The position numbers and the translations under genes were made by a program. From the NCBI RefSeq assembly GCF_037975245.1, contig NC_092578.1, forward strand, positions 3,367,001 through 3,431,000: DNA of 64,000 nt, read 5' to 3'. Positions 24,948 through 36,625 of the stretch are shown here, piece by piece. How positions within the stretch are numbered: the first letter of the stretch is position 1; each line of letters starts with the position of its first letter. A model generated the notes under the pieces. The model searched no databases. It was not told the origin of the DNA and saw only the letters and a list, made by a program, of their open reading frames with translations. This DNA comes from Apostichopus japonicus (lineage: Eukaryota > Echinodermata > Holothuroidea > Aspidochirotida > Stichopodidae).

Positions 24948-27540
24948 AATGACGTCATGGAAGCCCTTTGATATGCGCAAAGGAAAGAAAAATGGTGATG
25001 GTTTTGACCGAAAATTTTCATTTCTGTTAAGTCGTAGTCAACCAAAAAGACACGTTTTGGTTTGTAGTTTGAATACATACATCTAATGCAACACTCCATT
25101 AAGGTAAATTCCGTAATGACATCGTTTCTTCAACCGAAGTGTATATTTGTTCATATTATACTGTTAATTATTTTTTTTTTTTAAAACGGAAAAGTTCTGC
25201 AATAGAATTGATGAATTTCACGCGACCACTTACCGAATTTGTTTAATGAAAGTTCTGTTTCGAGGCCACAAAGTCTCTTGTTTACATATATTTCAAAGTT
25301 TTAGTGTTGCTTTTGAGAAGGATTACGTGCCAACTATAGACTCGTTATTTCAGCCACTTTAACTGATAAGTCCATGATGCTAAAGGAGTTATTCCCCAAC
25401 ACTAAACATGGTCCAGAAATAATCGTGAAATGAACAGAACCGATGGAAGTTATTTTTGAGTGGTGTGTAATACATGGAATGAACAGCGCGGACACGTGTT
25501 TATAACAAAGATATCGCATTTTGGTAACATTTTTGAAACTTTTGATTGGAGAATAATTACTTGTTTAAGTAAGAAGATGTAAAAGATTTCATATATCTCA
25601 TACACTGACTGTAACTTAAGTTATTACCATGAGCGAATCCAGAGCCGAGGTTGGTTTGTAACACCCCCCCCCTCATCCCCCGCCCCCGCACTCTCTCTCT
25701 CGCCCTCTTTCAACATATCTCTCTTTCAACCTCACACTTCAGAAACGCTGCCTAAAAAAATCTGGATCCACCCCTGTTGATGGTTTCATTTTCAAACCTA
25801 TGAGTTTTAATGCCTGTATACAAGTAAACCGTATTTGTATTTTTGATCATCAGTATTGCCACCCAATATGCTAGAAATTGAAACAGTGGTCACCAGTGTT
25901 CAAATGTTTCAACAACTAAATTAGTTTATTACACTGGGGGATATGTAGTTGTCTATTTTAACAAACCTCTTCGTCTCAATGTTTTCATGGGAAATACTTT
26001 TTTTAGGACTAGAACCTCTGGGTAAGTACCTTTGAAACTTTTCTAGCACTTCTTAGCACGCTGGTCTCTTTTTAGTGGCAAGTTCTGTCTTTCATCATGT
26101 ATCATATCTGTATATGACGCGTTTAAGCACAAGCACATATATAGCAATTTCAACGCATAATGCAAGTTTGAAGTATGGGTAACAGTTTGATTAAACCCAG
26201 CCGATAAAGTCCCCGTATGTAACTTCGAATCATTGAAGCAAATTTACTAAACAGCTCTGCTGCGCAGCCGCGTGTCAGCTTCGAGCTCCTTCAAAGATGA
26301 TTTGGATGTGAGTAACTATTTGAGAGTCGATATTAATAATAGGTCTTGCAGTGACATCATTCATTGTGTCCAGATTAACTAATGCCAAGCGTTTTGGGGT
26401 ATAGACACATGTTGGTATACCCTATCAACATGATGTAAGCAACTATTGTAAATTAGGCTGTTGCGGTTTTATGGTGATTACCACTTCAGACAGAGTTTTC
26501 GTCTTTCAGCCATTGTCACAGCAGCTGAACTGTAACTTATTGCTGGTGCATGGGTATTGTGCTTATGTATATCTAGAACTACAAACCCATTTCAACTTCC
26601 GCAATTACCATATACGTTCGCACAGAAGGTGATCTTTACCAAACATAACAGTGATAGTGAATGCTGACTGCTTGCATGACGAAAAGATTTTCATCTTGAA
26701 CTAAATTTAAAAAGAAATATATTTATAAATCGATTGGATTTACCTTATTTGTTGGTAAGTATTTATGTTAAACTGCAATTTATTTATTTATTTAGTATTC
26801 TTTTCTTTATATAGCATTTCTATGCATGTATATATGTATGTATATCAATGTAGGTATGTTATGTGATATTTACTATTTGTAGTAATTTGTGAGTATAGTA
26901 ATTACGTATGTCAGTATTGTAACGAAAGGATGACTCGAGTCGCTATACATCAAAAGACACATATAAGTTTGTAAGTTGTTTTCCATGCCTGGAATTCCCT
27001 GGTAGTGTGACTTAAATTGAGCTTAGAACGAATGGACTCGTTGTAACTTGTATCTTGTTGTAACTCTCATGTATATATCTGGGTATCATCATCAGTTAAA
27101 TTAACATAGTTTGATCACTGAGTAATTGCCAAATCGTGATATTGATTCTGCAGAATAAAGAAAGAAAAAGGGGGAGGGGACGTGGCGAGGGGGTAAGGGG
27201 GTAAGGGATGAGATCTTCATGTACTCATGACGACCATATGTAGCTTATTATTATATTTTATTTGCACTGTTAAAATTGTGCAGTTTTCTTTACCAAAATA
27301 AAAAAAGGATGATATTTTAAAGGAATAAAGTAAAACGAAGATTTAGTAAAGTGCACGGATTATGTACTAAAAGTGAATTACTGAAGACATACAATAGAGG
27401 TTTTGAGTTCTAGTAAAAAATGAAAAGTTTCATCACGTGAAGTGAATCATATTTTAGTAGCAGACTGTATACTTAAAATACATTACATTACTGGCACTAG
27501 GCTTCTATTGAGTATGTTTATAATCTAGAATAACTATACC
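24948..27540. other. Intergenic spacer
   Basis: 3' flank of receptor 1, then AT-rich sequence with short pyrimidine runs (about 25665-25720) and a purine run (about 27160-27210). No gene or element recognised. Confidence 0.4.
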
Positions 27541-27545
27541 TATAT

Positions 27546-27860
27546 GTATACTCGCCATCATAAATCTGTATAGTGGTACTCGTTCTCATTGCTCGTACTC
27601 GGGGAGTTTGGGAAAACCTAGTACAGATACTAGTACAATATTAAGTGTACTCACACATAGCACTTGGCACATTGTATACTGGTACTTCGTTGTACTCATA
27701 TGGCGTATTAAGAGTATGTATACTCGCCATCATAAATCTGTATAGTGGTACTCGTTCTCATTGCTCGTACTCGAGGAGTTTGGGAAAACCTAGTACAGAT
27801 ACTAGTACAATATTAAGTGTACTCACACTAGTACTTGGCACCTTGTATACTGGTATTTTA
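27546..27860 (+). repeat. Direct duplication of about 172 bp
   Basis: GTATACTCGCCATCATAAAT starts at 27546 and again at 27718. The two copies stay nearly identical through CTAGTACAGATACTAGTACA to TTGTATACTGGTA, and a tRNA-derived SINE follows directly. Confidence 0.9.
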
Positions 27861-27863
27861 CGT

Positions 27864-28178
27864 GGGAGCGTGGTGGCCAATTGGCTAAGGCGTCGGACTC
27901 GTGATCTAAGGATTGCTGGTTCGATTCCTGCCTAGTTCATTACGTTGTGTCCTTAAGCAAGATGCTTTATCTCACTTGCCTCTCTCCACCCAGGGGTTAA
28001 ATGGGAACATGTGAGGTAACCTGTCATTGGGTGCAGTATATAACTGCTGCCCACTGTAGGGATTGTCTCTGGGACAGGTTATCATTGACCAGGTGTAATA
28101 TAACGTCTGTAAAGCGCCTTGAGACCTATATCGCTGGTATAATGCGCTATATAAAAATATATATATATTAAAAAAAAA
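27864..28178 (+). mobile_element. tRNA-derived SINE
   Basis: Head with RNA polymerase III A box (GTGGCCAATTGGCTAAGG) and B box GGTTCGATTCC (27918-27928). About 230 bp of body contains AAAGCGCCTTGAGACC and ATGCGCTATATAAA, a 3' arrangement seen in several animal SINEs. It ends in an AT/A tract. The head does not fold to a full tRNA (no matching 3' acceptor strand), so it is a SINE rather than a tRNA gene. Confidence 0.85.
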
Positions 28179-29489
28179 GCAAATGTTATTTAGTTGCACT
28201 CATATTACAGGGACTTGTACTTATAGGCTTCCGGTCATGCTGTGGTACCTACACAAACAGAACGACACAATATCAGGACTAAGAAAATATTGTGCGCATC
28301 GCCAATCTTGTCGTAATATCATACGACACTGAAACATTGGTAATTGTTTGTCGATAGGAAACAGAAAATATATTTAAAATAAAACTGATAAACTGTACGT
28401 TATTATCTCATTTTTGACAGACATTTTGCCACAGGATTCTGAAAGAAAGACAATATCGTTACTACCTTTACAAAAAAATATATATATATTTTTACTTGAC
28501 ACGTAATATGAACAGACTTCAATTATATTTTAGTATCGAAAATTTCTATAACTAGGCTATATCTGTTAATTAAGTTCTTCTGTCGATTATTTCTTCGAAG
28601 TAATAAATGAGAAATAAGACCGTTAGTTATCGGTAATTTCAAGGTATATTATTTTATACTCCACAATTAATGCGGGGGGGGGGATGGGGGGATCTGATAC
28701 GTGTGTGGTCTGATGATAGGTGGACTAATATTAACCAAATTTTAAAGCTTCTATAGCTCATAGTTGTGTTTTTTAATATCTGTTTATTATCTATAATATT
28801 TTACAACTAATAATTGAGAAGTATAATTGACGGGGAACTCCACAGTAAAGAAGGTCACTGTGTACGATTAATGGATATTTCATAAACGTTGTGAGTGGAT
28901 TTTAATATTTCGAAATTAAAAGCTTATTCGAAATGATGGTAATCGATGGAAAGTGTTTTTTTCTCAAACATGGAAACAGAAAACAAATAAACAGAAAAAT
29001 ATATTAAACAGCTACTATATATGATCGATTTTAAAGCCACCTTCATATCTTAATTTAGAGGCATTTCTAAAACAAATTAAGCAAATATTATAGGTTGCTT
29101 ATGCAAATGTCTCTTTACTTTAAAATTGAGCAGCTTTGCGTTAGGGTGAATAACTTCCAGAATTTTTGCAAATTTCAATACTGATTATTTATGACAGAAA
29201 TATATCAAGTGATGAAAATCATGTACCGTCATATAAAGATTGAATTAAATGAATATTCAGTCAGTTTTTTTCAGTATTTTATGATTAGTTTTTTATTTCA
29301 AACCTTTTGCTGGTATTACTCCAAAAGCGATTGTAATTGATAACACAAAATTACTCGCCAAGAGTATTTTTCTTTAAAAAAAAAATGAAAGTTAATGAGT
29401 AAATAATTAAAAGAACTTGATTAAATCTTCAACAGCTTCTAGTTCGGACACGTTGCATTATAGTAGCATAGAGAATAGAGTTAAACACT
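28179..29489. other. Spacer, nothing recognised
   Basis: AT-rich sequence with one poly-G run near 28674-28690; no gene supported. Confidence 0.4.
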
Positions 29490-29490
29490 T

Positions 29491-29630
<140 letters not shown>

Positions 29631-30208
29631 CCAATATAGTTTTTTTACCTCTTCATATGAAGCAGCTCATCTTTCCTTGAAAATTGAAAAACATATAAGT
29701 CCGAAGTAAATGAGTTTTATCATAAATTGAAATTTGTTACCGTACTAAAGTAGAACAACATAAGAAAATTCGAATGAAAAAGAAAGTTAATATCATTGAT
29801 CTACAGCAGGCTTTTGCCTCTTGTTGAAGAATATTTACAGATTAATTTTTCAGTAGTCAGTTGTCACTCTGGCTTTGTACTGCATTTATTATTATTTTTT
29901 GATCAGAATATAACGCACATTGCTGTAATTATACGTATAGTGTCGTATCATATAGTGACCATTTCAGAACGATAACTGAGATGTAATAAAAAGGACGAGG
30001 AAAAAAGTCGTAAATTCATTTTGCTAATGATTACATATTGATCATTATACTAAATATAGCTTTAGAAGCGATCAATTATGATGAAGGAATTCATGTTATA
30101 GCGCTTTTACGTCGAGTTAGTGGAAGTATTTTAAAATTAAGTGTAAAAGGAATGTTTTATACGATAAAACATCCCTTCGCTTTTAGTGAAATGAAATGAA
30201 TGAAATGA

Positions 30209-30267
<59 letters not shown>

Positions 30268-30324
30268 ATTTATTTATATATGTATGTTATTTATTCATAT
30301 ATTTATTCATATAAATGTTATATT

Positions 30325-30470
30325 TTGAACAGTTGTCTGATGATCGCTCAACGCGTGAAACTGAGTATCATGCACTATTGTCGTCTTCGGATGTATATTA
30401 GCCCTTGTATTTAATTGATCTTGTACAATTGCCTGACGATGGAGTGGTGACCACTCCGAAATATAGCAGT
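30325..30470 (+). other. Two hammerhead-like motifs, possible Penelope-type remnant
   Basis: CTGATGA (30337) followed by a short CGC/GCG pairing and GAAA (30357). About 96 bp on, CTGACGA (30433-30439), a 7-bp stem GGAGTGG/CCACTCC with TGA loop (30441-30457), then GAAA (30458-30461). These are the core elements of hammerhead ribozymes, often in tandem in Penelope-like elements. One extra T precedes stem II in both, and stem III is weak, so activity is uncertain. Confidence 0.4.
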
Positions 30471-30505
30471 ATGTCGTTGTTAAAAATATTCGCTTGTTTG
30501 TCTTT

Positions 30506-30560
<55 letters not shown>

Positions 30561-30629
30561 TATATGTATTTATATTTATTTATATATATTCTCTAAATAA
30601 CAGGCAAAAGCTGATTGATCCTTGAGACA

Positions 30630-31658
30630 ATGGAGGCAACTACAGCTACTGAGGATCAAAGTGCGATCAATGGGACATCTTCACCGGACGCTTATCCAGA
30701 CTGGGGTCTGCCACCTGGATGGACATATGAGGGTCTCTTGTACGTTGTCATGTTATTACGTATGCGAATTGTGATATGCTACATCGCGGTGGTTTGTAAT
30801 GTTATCGTCTTGTTGTTACAGATCAAGTTACAGAGTTTTCGAAAGACTCACTTTATGTTTGGGTTGCTGCTAACCATCTCTGATATTGTTTATACAGCGG
30901 CCGTTCTCATAGAGACGTACCATTATTACCTAAACAAACAACCAGTGCCTATTGTCTACTCTGCATTGGTGCTAGCTGCCAACCTTCTCGGATTCTTCGC
31001 CATCATTGGAGTCGGGTTTGACCGATACCTGGCCCTTTGTGCAATACCATTGAAATATAGGATCGTTGTTACTACAAAGAAATACGCTCTGACCATTATG
31101 ATCTTGGTGATTTTCTCCAGTATTTACAGTTTCATCTTCACCCGGTATTTTCCTCTCGGTAGCGCCATTGTACCCATTCGTTCCTTTTCGGTCTTGTTGT
31201 TTATGGTAACCCTATCTTCGTCTATCTATATCATGCTTGGGATATCAATAAGACGTTCGATGAAGAAGATGATGGCCCTCAGTGAAGCTAGTATGCAGAA
31301 ATCCAGAATTCAACAAACGAAACGACTGATGTTTGCGTTTAGTTTGATCCTAGTAACCAATGCTGTCTGTTATTTACCACAAAGCTTCTTCAATTTCTGG
31401 CTTGTCTTACAACCGATAGACATGAGATTTTTTCTGCTCAAACACACTATTACCTCCAACTGGTTGTACAACATCCGTACACTCAACTCCATCTGTAATC
31501 CAGTCATATACTGGTTTCAAGTGTTAATGAGGGAACTCTCTTTGCCCTGTAGGAAACTAAAAAAATCGTTGAGTACAGCCACTTCAAGACGAACCGATTT
31601 AGGTTCAGTTACAGGTTCAACAACAAATTCAACCACAACGTCATTCATCAAAAGATAA
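30630..31658 (+). CDS. Rhodopsin-like GPCR 2, candidate chemoreceptor
   Basis: 342-aa seven-transmembrane receptor, single coding exon. Start at 30630 (GACAATGG); the frame is open five codons further but without an ATG, and a splice acceptor (AAATAACAG) ends at 30603. N-glycosylation site N14, GLPPGWTYE before TM1 (26-34), LTISD in TM2, DRY at 131-133, SRIQQTKRLMFAFSLIL into TM6 with CYLPQS, NPVIY at 290-294, Ser/Thr-rich tail. As in its neighbours, no TM3/ECL2 cysteine pair. Closest in this window to receptor 1; both lie on the same strand, so the cluster grew by tandem duplication. Ligand unknown. Confidence 0.88.
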   Translation: MEATTATEDQSAINGTSSPDAYPDWGLPPGWTYEGLLYVVMLLRMRIVICYIAVVCNVIVLLLQIKLQSFRKTHFMFGLLLTISDIVYTAAVLIETYHYYLNKQPVPIVYSALVLAANLLGFFAIIGVGFDRYLALCAIPLKYRIVVTTKKYALTIMILVIFSSIYSFIFTRYFPLGSAIVPIRSFSVLLFMVTLSSSIYIMLGISIRRSMKKMMALSEASMQKSRIQQTKRLMFAFSLILVTNAVCYLPQSFFNFWLVLQPIDMRFFLLKHTITSNWLYNIRTLNSICNPVIYWFQVLMRELSLPCRKLKKSLSTATSRRTDLGSVTGSTTNSTTTSFIKR

Positions 31659-31912
31659 GGCGTTATTTTACATCACATAATATATACAGCAATTTTCGAT
31701 AAAAGTTGAAAGCCCCTCATCTTTCTTTGAATGGCATACTCACCGAGAGAGAATAATAGTAAGAGGGAGAATGATGAAGGTTCCGCTATATCCAACAAAT
31801 AAAAGCACGTCATTTTTAACCCTGAAGAAGGGCCCAATTGGAGACCAATGACTAAAACTTATCCCTATAATCATATCTCGGCAGGATGTATATGCCAATA
31901 AAATCTATCCAT

Positions 31913-31988
<76 letters not shown>

Positions 31989-32205
31989 CTAGTTAGATAG
32001 ATAGATCTACACAGTTGCGCCCTGATATAACATCATTTGAATTCGTATAATTCAGTTACATGGGCTGGAAATGTATTGTGATTTGGATCAATCTACATCA
32101 TACATGGTTATATCATATATGCGTTGACGTGCTTTCACAATTCTAACCCTCAAAATCGAGAAAGACTATTCCGGAAACCAAAACGACACTTACAACTGAT
32201 GACGG
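31659..32205. other. Spacer 3' of receptor 2
   Basis: Contains an AT microsatellite (31917-31984) and CCTGAAGAAGGGCCC (31821-31835), which resembles the CTGAWGA...GAAA-type motif upstream of the receptor. Otherwise nothing recognised. Confidence 0.4.
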
Positions 32206-32616
32206 TATATATAGGCTAGTCTATGTATAGGCTATGTATATGCTAGTCTATGTATAGGCTAGTCTATGTATAGGCTAGTCTATATATAGGCTAGTCTATG
32301 TATAGGCTAGTCTATGTATAGGCTAGGCTATGTATAGGCTAGTCTATGTATAGGCTAGTCTATGTATAGGCTAGTCTACGTATAGCGGCTAGTCTATGTA
32401 TAGGCTAGTCTATATAGGCTAGTCTATGTATAGGCTAGTCTATGTATAGGCTAGTCTATGTATAGGCTAGTCTATGTATAGGCTAGTCTATGTATAGGCT
32501 AGTCTACGTATAGGCTAGTCTATGTATAGGCTAGTCTATATAGGCTAGTCTATGTATAGGCTAGTCTATGTATAGGCTAGTCTATGTATAGGCTAGTCTA
32601 TGTATAGGCTAGTATA
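32206..32616 (+). repeat. 16-bp minisatellite, about 25 copies
   Basis: Tandem array of AGGCTAGTCTATGTAT with occasional truncated (12-14 bp) or variant units. Only about three units remain at the equivalent junctions 48171-48215 and 61513-61556. Confidence 0.95.
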
Positions 32617-32628
32617 TACCAATCAGGT

Positions 32629-32805
32629 TCGGTATAGACACTTCTTCAGGTATGCCCCTTTATTGTCCTCTATATCACACTGTCACGACGAACAAAGTTT
32701 ATATGGAGGTTAAAGGGTATGCCCCTCTCGGACCACGTTCGAGTTTAAGCAGAATATATAAGGAGGTTACCATGCATTCAACTGATGCGGAAGGAAATTG
32801 AGAGA
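32629..32805 (+). pseudogene. Broken copy of the tyrosine-motif tail exon (unit 1)
   Basis: Homologous to the open exon copies at 48238 and 61581. Here an extra TA after TTCGGTA shifts the frame near the acceptor, and an insertion (GAAGGAAATTGA) ends the frame early, losing the last third. Still shows VYMEVKGY and IYKEV in one frame. Confidence 0.55.
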
Positions 32806-32879
32806 TCGGACATCTCGACAAATTCGTCGCATTTATACAGAAATCAGCCATATATATAGCACAGGATAGCTACCATAAA

Positions 32880-35540
32880 GGCATACTGTTAACACTTCTA
32901 AAATCGCTCTAGGTGTATTGGTCTATACATATTCCATCACTTATTAGTTTCTTACTAGTCACTGAACATCTATCACCTTTAACTGATTTAAGTTTTGTTT
33001 AAGTAAACACAGACTTTCATGGTATTCAAAGTAATGTACATATTCTCGTCGACACCTGTAAAAAAATATATATGTTTAAATATATATGTTTAAATATATA
33101 TGTTTATATATAGATATATATATTTATATATTTGTTTAGTATTGGTATAACATAATGTACAATATACTGTAAGTGTTTGGTGTCCTTGTGTAAACGGCAA
33201 CCTCATAAAATATAGATAGTTTGATTTTGTTTACGTTCTGTGTGTTCATATTTATTCTTTTTCCACTTAAATTTAGAGTTGGTTTGTTATGAAAATGACA
33301 ACTTCCATCGAATTGGGTGACCAATAAATAATTTAAACATTTGGGTGACCTTAAGTTTTCATTAAAATATTTCAGGTGTTATTAAAAAGTTTTTTTTTAT
33401 ATTGATAATGATATTGAAAACTGAAAGTATACAGCCACAGTTATAAGTGGGTCATATTTTGCTATACGTGTTCTTATTAGGTTGTGAAGGTTATCGCATC
33501 ATTGGTTTTAATTATTCCTATAATATGTAAGTCGATGAATAACAATTTTCATTAATTTTAACTCTGCATGATCAAATAAATTAAATATAATCACGCCTGA
33601 ACATCAATAAAATAAATACCATCTTTTACCACAGTATGGTTAGTTTGTCAAGGTTGCTTATACATATTTCAAATTTAATCTTCGATGTACAGAAATTACG
33701 CATATTCTTTGGTTTCTCTGTTGAAGGAGGGGAAAAAAACTACAAGAAATATTCTGGGTCAATTCTCTCTTCCTTTTTTTTTTTATGTTTGATGTACTTG
33801 GGTGTCCAGGGATTTTACCTACAGACGTCAAGGTAGAAAGTCATGCAAAAGCGCTTGTAAAGTTGTCAAAACCACATTGCCACTTCTTGAACGGCCGAGA
33901 ATAGGAGAGAAAGGCAGTACGTGAAGCCGTCATCTAAATGTTTCTATTCCTTCTACAGTTATAAACCTGCTTGCTGGATAGGTGTTTAGCAACAACAAAA
34001 ATCACACACAACATATTTGTTCTGTGGAACTACTCATTTGAGGTAAGGATATATTTTTATTTTAATGTATAATCATTGAGTTAATGGGAAATTCCGATAC
34101 AGAATGTTTGCTTATCTGTGAATTTCCTCTGCGTTAACAATTTTCATCGAAACTTCACCTCCAAAACAAACCAGTAAGCAAAACTTGAATAAGACGGTTT
34201 CAGTATACCTTAGCCCCTCCTTCCCTCCCCCAAAAATGGTTCTACCAGAATGTGGTTTTAAAAATACAGAAAAGTTCCACCAATAAAGTCAACAAATCCG
34301 TAAAAAAAATATTAAAAAAAATAAAAAAGTGGATTTTAGACATATACGAAAGAAGTCGAATTGACCGGAAGTAAGAAACGGTAGGAGAACCAATCGCATA
34401 TATTCGCGATATTGTTTTGACATAAAAATGCCGGAAACGTACAGCAATTTTGTAACTGAGACTCGTATATCATTACGTAAAGGAAATTTAGCCCTCGTAT
34501 ACCATCAACTATATGCTTTAAAAAAAAAATATTGAACGGAAAATAAATTACTTTTTCGTGCAATTATCAACCATCCTGTCCCCACCCATCTCCCCCAGCC
34601 CGGCTCATGATCGGCATTTCGAAAATGCTACTATGTCCTGACTACAAGCAATATATGACTATATATATATTTTTTTGGGGGGGGGGGGGTTGGGTGTAAA
34701 GGTCTCCCAACATTAGGCCCCCTTCGCTCCTCCTACATCATTCAAGTAGTGATCAAATTCGCTTGTCTCATAGGAATAATCACCCAAAGCTGTTGTAGTC
34801 AAGCCTGTAGTATGTGCAAACAAATGGCCACCCATGGGAGTACAAACTTGTAGTAGGATATGCTTCGTATAAAGAGAAGTATATACTATTTAGGCACAAA
34901 CAGTTAGGTTATGTTGTTGTATTTCATATATTTGTTAAAGCGGTTTTGCTGGCTTTCGAACGAGATACAATGCCTTTGGCAATACTTTAGAAACGGCGAT
35001 AAAACCCGTTGAAAAATACTCAGTCTTCTATGAAAAGAACTTTCTAACGTATTTACCGGAAATTTGTGAAGTGGTTTGTTTCTTGTTTGCTGCATAACTA
35101 TGGCTCTTGTTCAGTGCATACTCACCGAAAGGATATGAAACCACAATTATAGAGTGAACGTATATACTCCCTAAACTAAAACGGCAAAGCGCCAAGCGAG
35201 ACTAATTGAGATGGTTATTATTATTATTATTCCATGACCCAGTCCGTCATCCCGTTTAAGCTTGGATGAAGGTGTATATAAACTTGTGAGGACTAAAGGC
35301 GATATAAGGCATTCTCAAATGTTATGAAAATTCTTACGAGGGAAAATATTGGATGAAACTTGTCGTTCAAATACACAAATTGACAGCTCACCTTCGAAAA
35401 GAGAGGGAAAAAAGAAAGGTTTTTAACTGCCATATTGACTGGTGTGTATATATATATATATATATATATATTATATTTTTTATTTGTCCATATATATATA
35501 TATATTCATATATATCATAACTATATTAACTATGTATTTT
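32880..35540. other. Non-coding flank of receptor 3
   Basis: Repeated in units 2 and (in part) 3. Holds short AT tracts, poly-G runs (34676-34690) and conserved unique sequence; no gene recognised. Probably includes the receptor promoter and 5' UTR exon. Confidence 0.4.
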
Positions 35541-35605
35541 CTAACAGAATCGAATCTTTAATACATAATCATATTAAAGACATAAAGTCTTGAAAACGGA
35601 AGGAA

Positions 35606-36625
35606 ATGGCCGAAACAACACCAACGCTCTTTAAGGACATCACTGAGACGTTTCGGAACTTCACTTGGACCAATGAAACCGAGGAAGCCGGCGATGGATT
35701 ACAGCCCGGAGGACTACCGCCTGGATGGACATGGGAAGACGTACTCTATGTGGTCTTTCTCCTGAGGATGAGACTATGGATAAGTTTTATTGGATTTGTT
35801 TGCAACGTTATAGCTTTCTTAATACAGATTAAACTCAAAAGTTACCGCAAAACCCAGTTTATGTTTGGTTTGGTTCTGACAGTATCTGAAATGTTTTACA
35901 TATTTGCAGTGCTGGCAGAGACATATTATTACTACAATGATATTCTAATTATTCCAAAGGTTTATCAAGCGATCGCATTAGCAACGAACCTTCTTGCTTT
36001 ATTTTCAATCATAGGTGTAGGGGTTGATCGCTATATGGCTCTGTGTGCGTTTCCCTTCAAATATAAAATCATAGTGACCGTCAAAAGATACGCAGCTTTG
36101 ATCGTTGGGTTAACAGCCATCTCCATACTCTACGGTTTTGTGTTTACGCATTTTTTCGCAAGCGACGATGCTGTAGTGCCGCAGCGTGTTTTTATTGTTG
36201 TAAGTGTTTTGCTCTTCATTACCACGGTTACGTACATTGGTCTCTCTGTCTCATTAGTACGAGCATTCAGGAACACCAAACTGGGTGACTCAATCAAGAA
36301 GGTTAGAATGCAACAAACCAAACGGCTGTTGTTCGCGTTTAGTCTAATACTGATAACAAACGGTATTTGCTATTTACCTCATAGCATCCACTCGTTCTTT
36401 ATATCACTTCAGCCGTTCGATCAGCGTTACGGTTTATTAATACATATCAAAACTGGTAACTGGTTTTTCAACTTCCGGGTACTTAACTCGACATTCAATC
36501 CGCTTATCTACTGGTCAAACGTCCTGGTGCGTGAAATGAAATGGCCAAGTTGCTTTAAGGAAAGAGGAAAGAAAAGCAAGCCAGGAATTTCATCCATCAG
36601 CCGTACGCAAACTAAAAATAAATAA
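35606..36625 (+). CDS. Rhodopsin-like GPCR 3 (unit 1 copy), candidate chemoreceptor
   Basis: 339-aa receptor in one coding exon; ATG at 35606 (GGAAATGG), with a splice acceptor (TTTTCTAACAG) ending at 35547. N-glycosylation sites N18 and N23, GLPPGWTWE at 36-44, DRY at 141-143, RMQQTKRLLFAFSLIL into TM6 with CYLPHS, NPLIY at 298-302, basic Ser-rich tail. TM2 carries Glu (SEM, E95) where receptors 1 and 2 have Asp. No TM3/ECL2 cysteine pair. Its partner in unit 2 differs at 26 residues, concentrated in ECL2/TM5 and TM6-ECL3-TM7. Receptors 1, 2 and 4 all have NW-x-YNIR before TM7, whereas this copy has NWFFNFR, so it carries the derived state there. Confidence 0.9.
   Translation: MAETTPTLFKDITETFRNFTWTNETEEAGDGLQPGGLPPGWTWEDVLYVVFLLRMRLWISFIGFVCNVIAFLIQIKLKSYRKTQFMFGLVLTVSEMFYIFAVLAETYYYYNDILIIPKVYQAIALATNLLALFSIIGVGVDRYMALCAFPFKYKIIVTVKRYAALIVGLTAISILYGFVFTHFFASDDAVVPQRVFIVVSVLLFITTVTYIGLSVSLVRAFRNTKLGDSIKKVRMQQTKRLLFAFSLILITNGICYLPHSIHSFFISLQPFDQRYGLLIHIKTGNWFFNFRVLNSTFNPLIYWSNVLVREMKWPSCFKERGKKSKPGISSISRTQTKNK

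Noticed and set aside
27864-27935. Possible functional tRNA gene
   Set aside because: A and B boxes are present, but there is no matching acceptor stem, and a SINE body and A/T tail follow directly.
32206-32616. CRISPR-like array
   Set aside because: Units are contiguous 16-bp repeats without spacers in animal-type DNA; it is a minisatellite.
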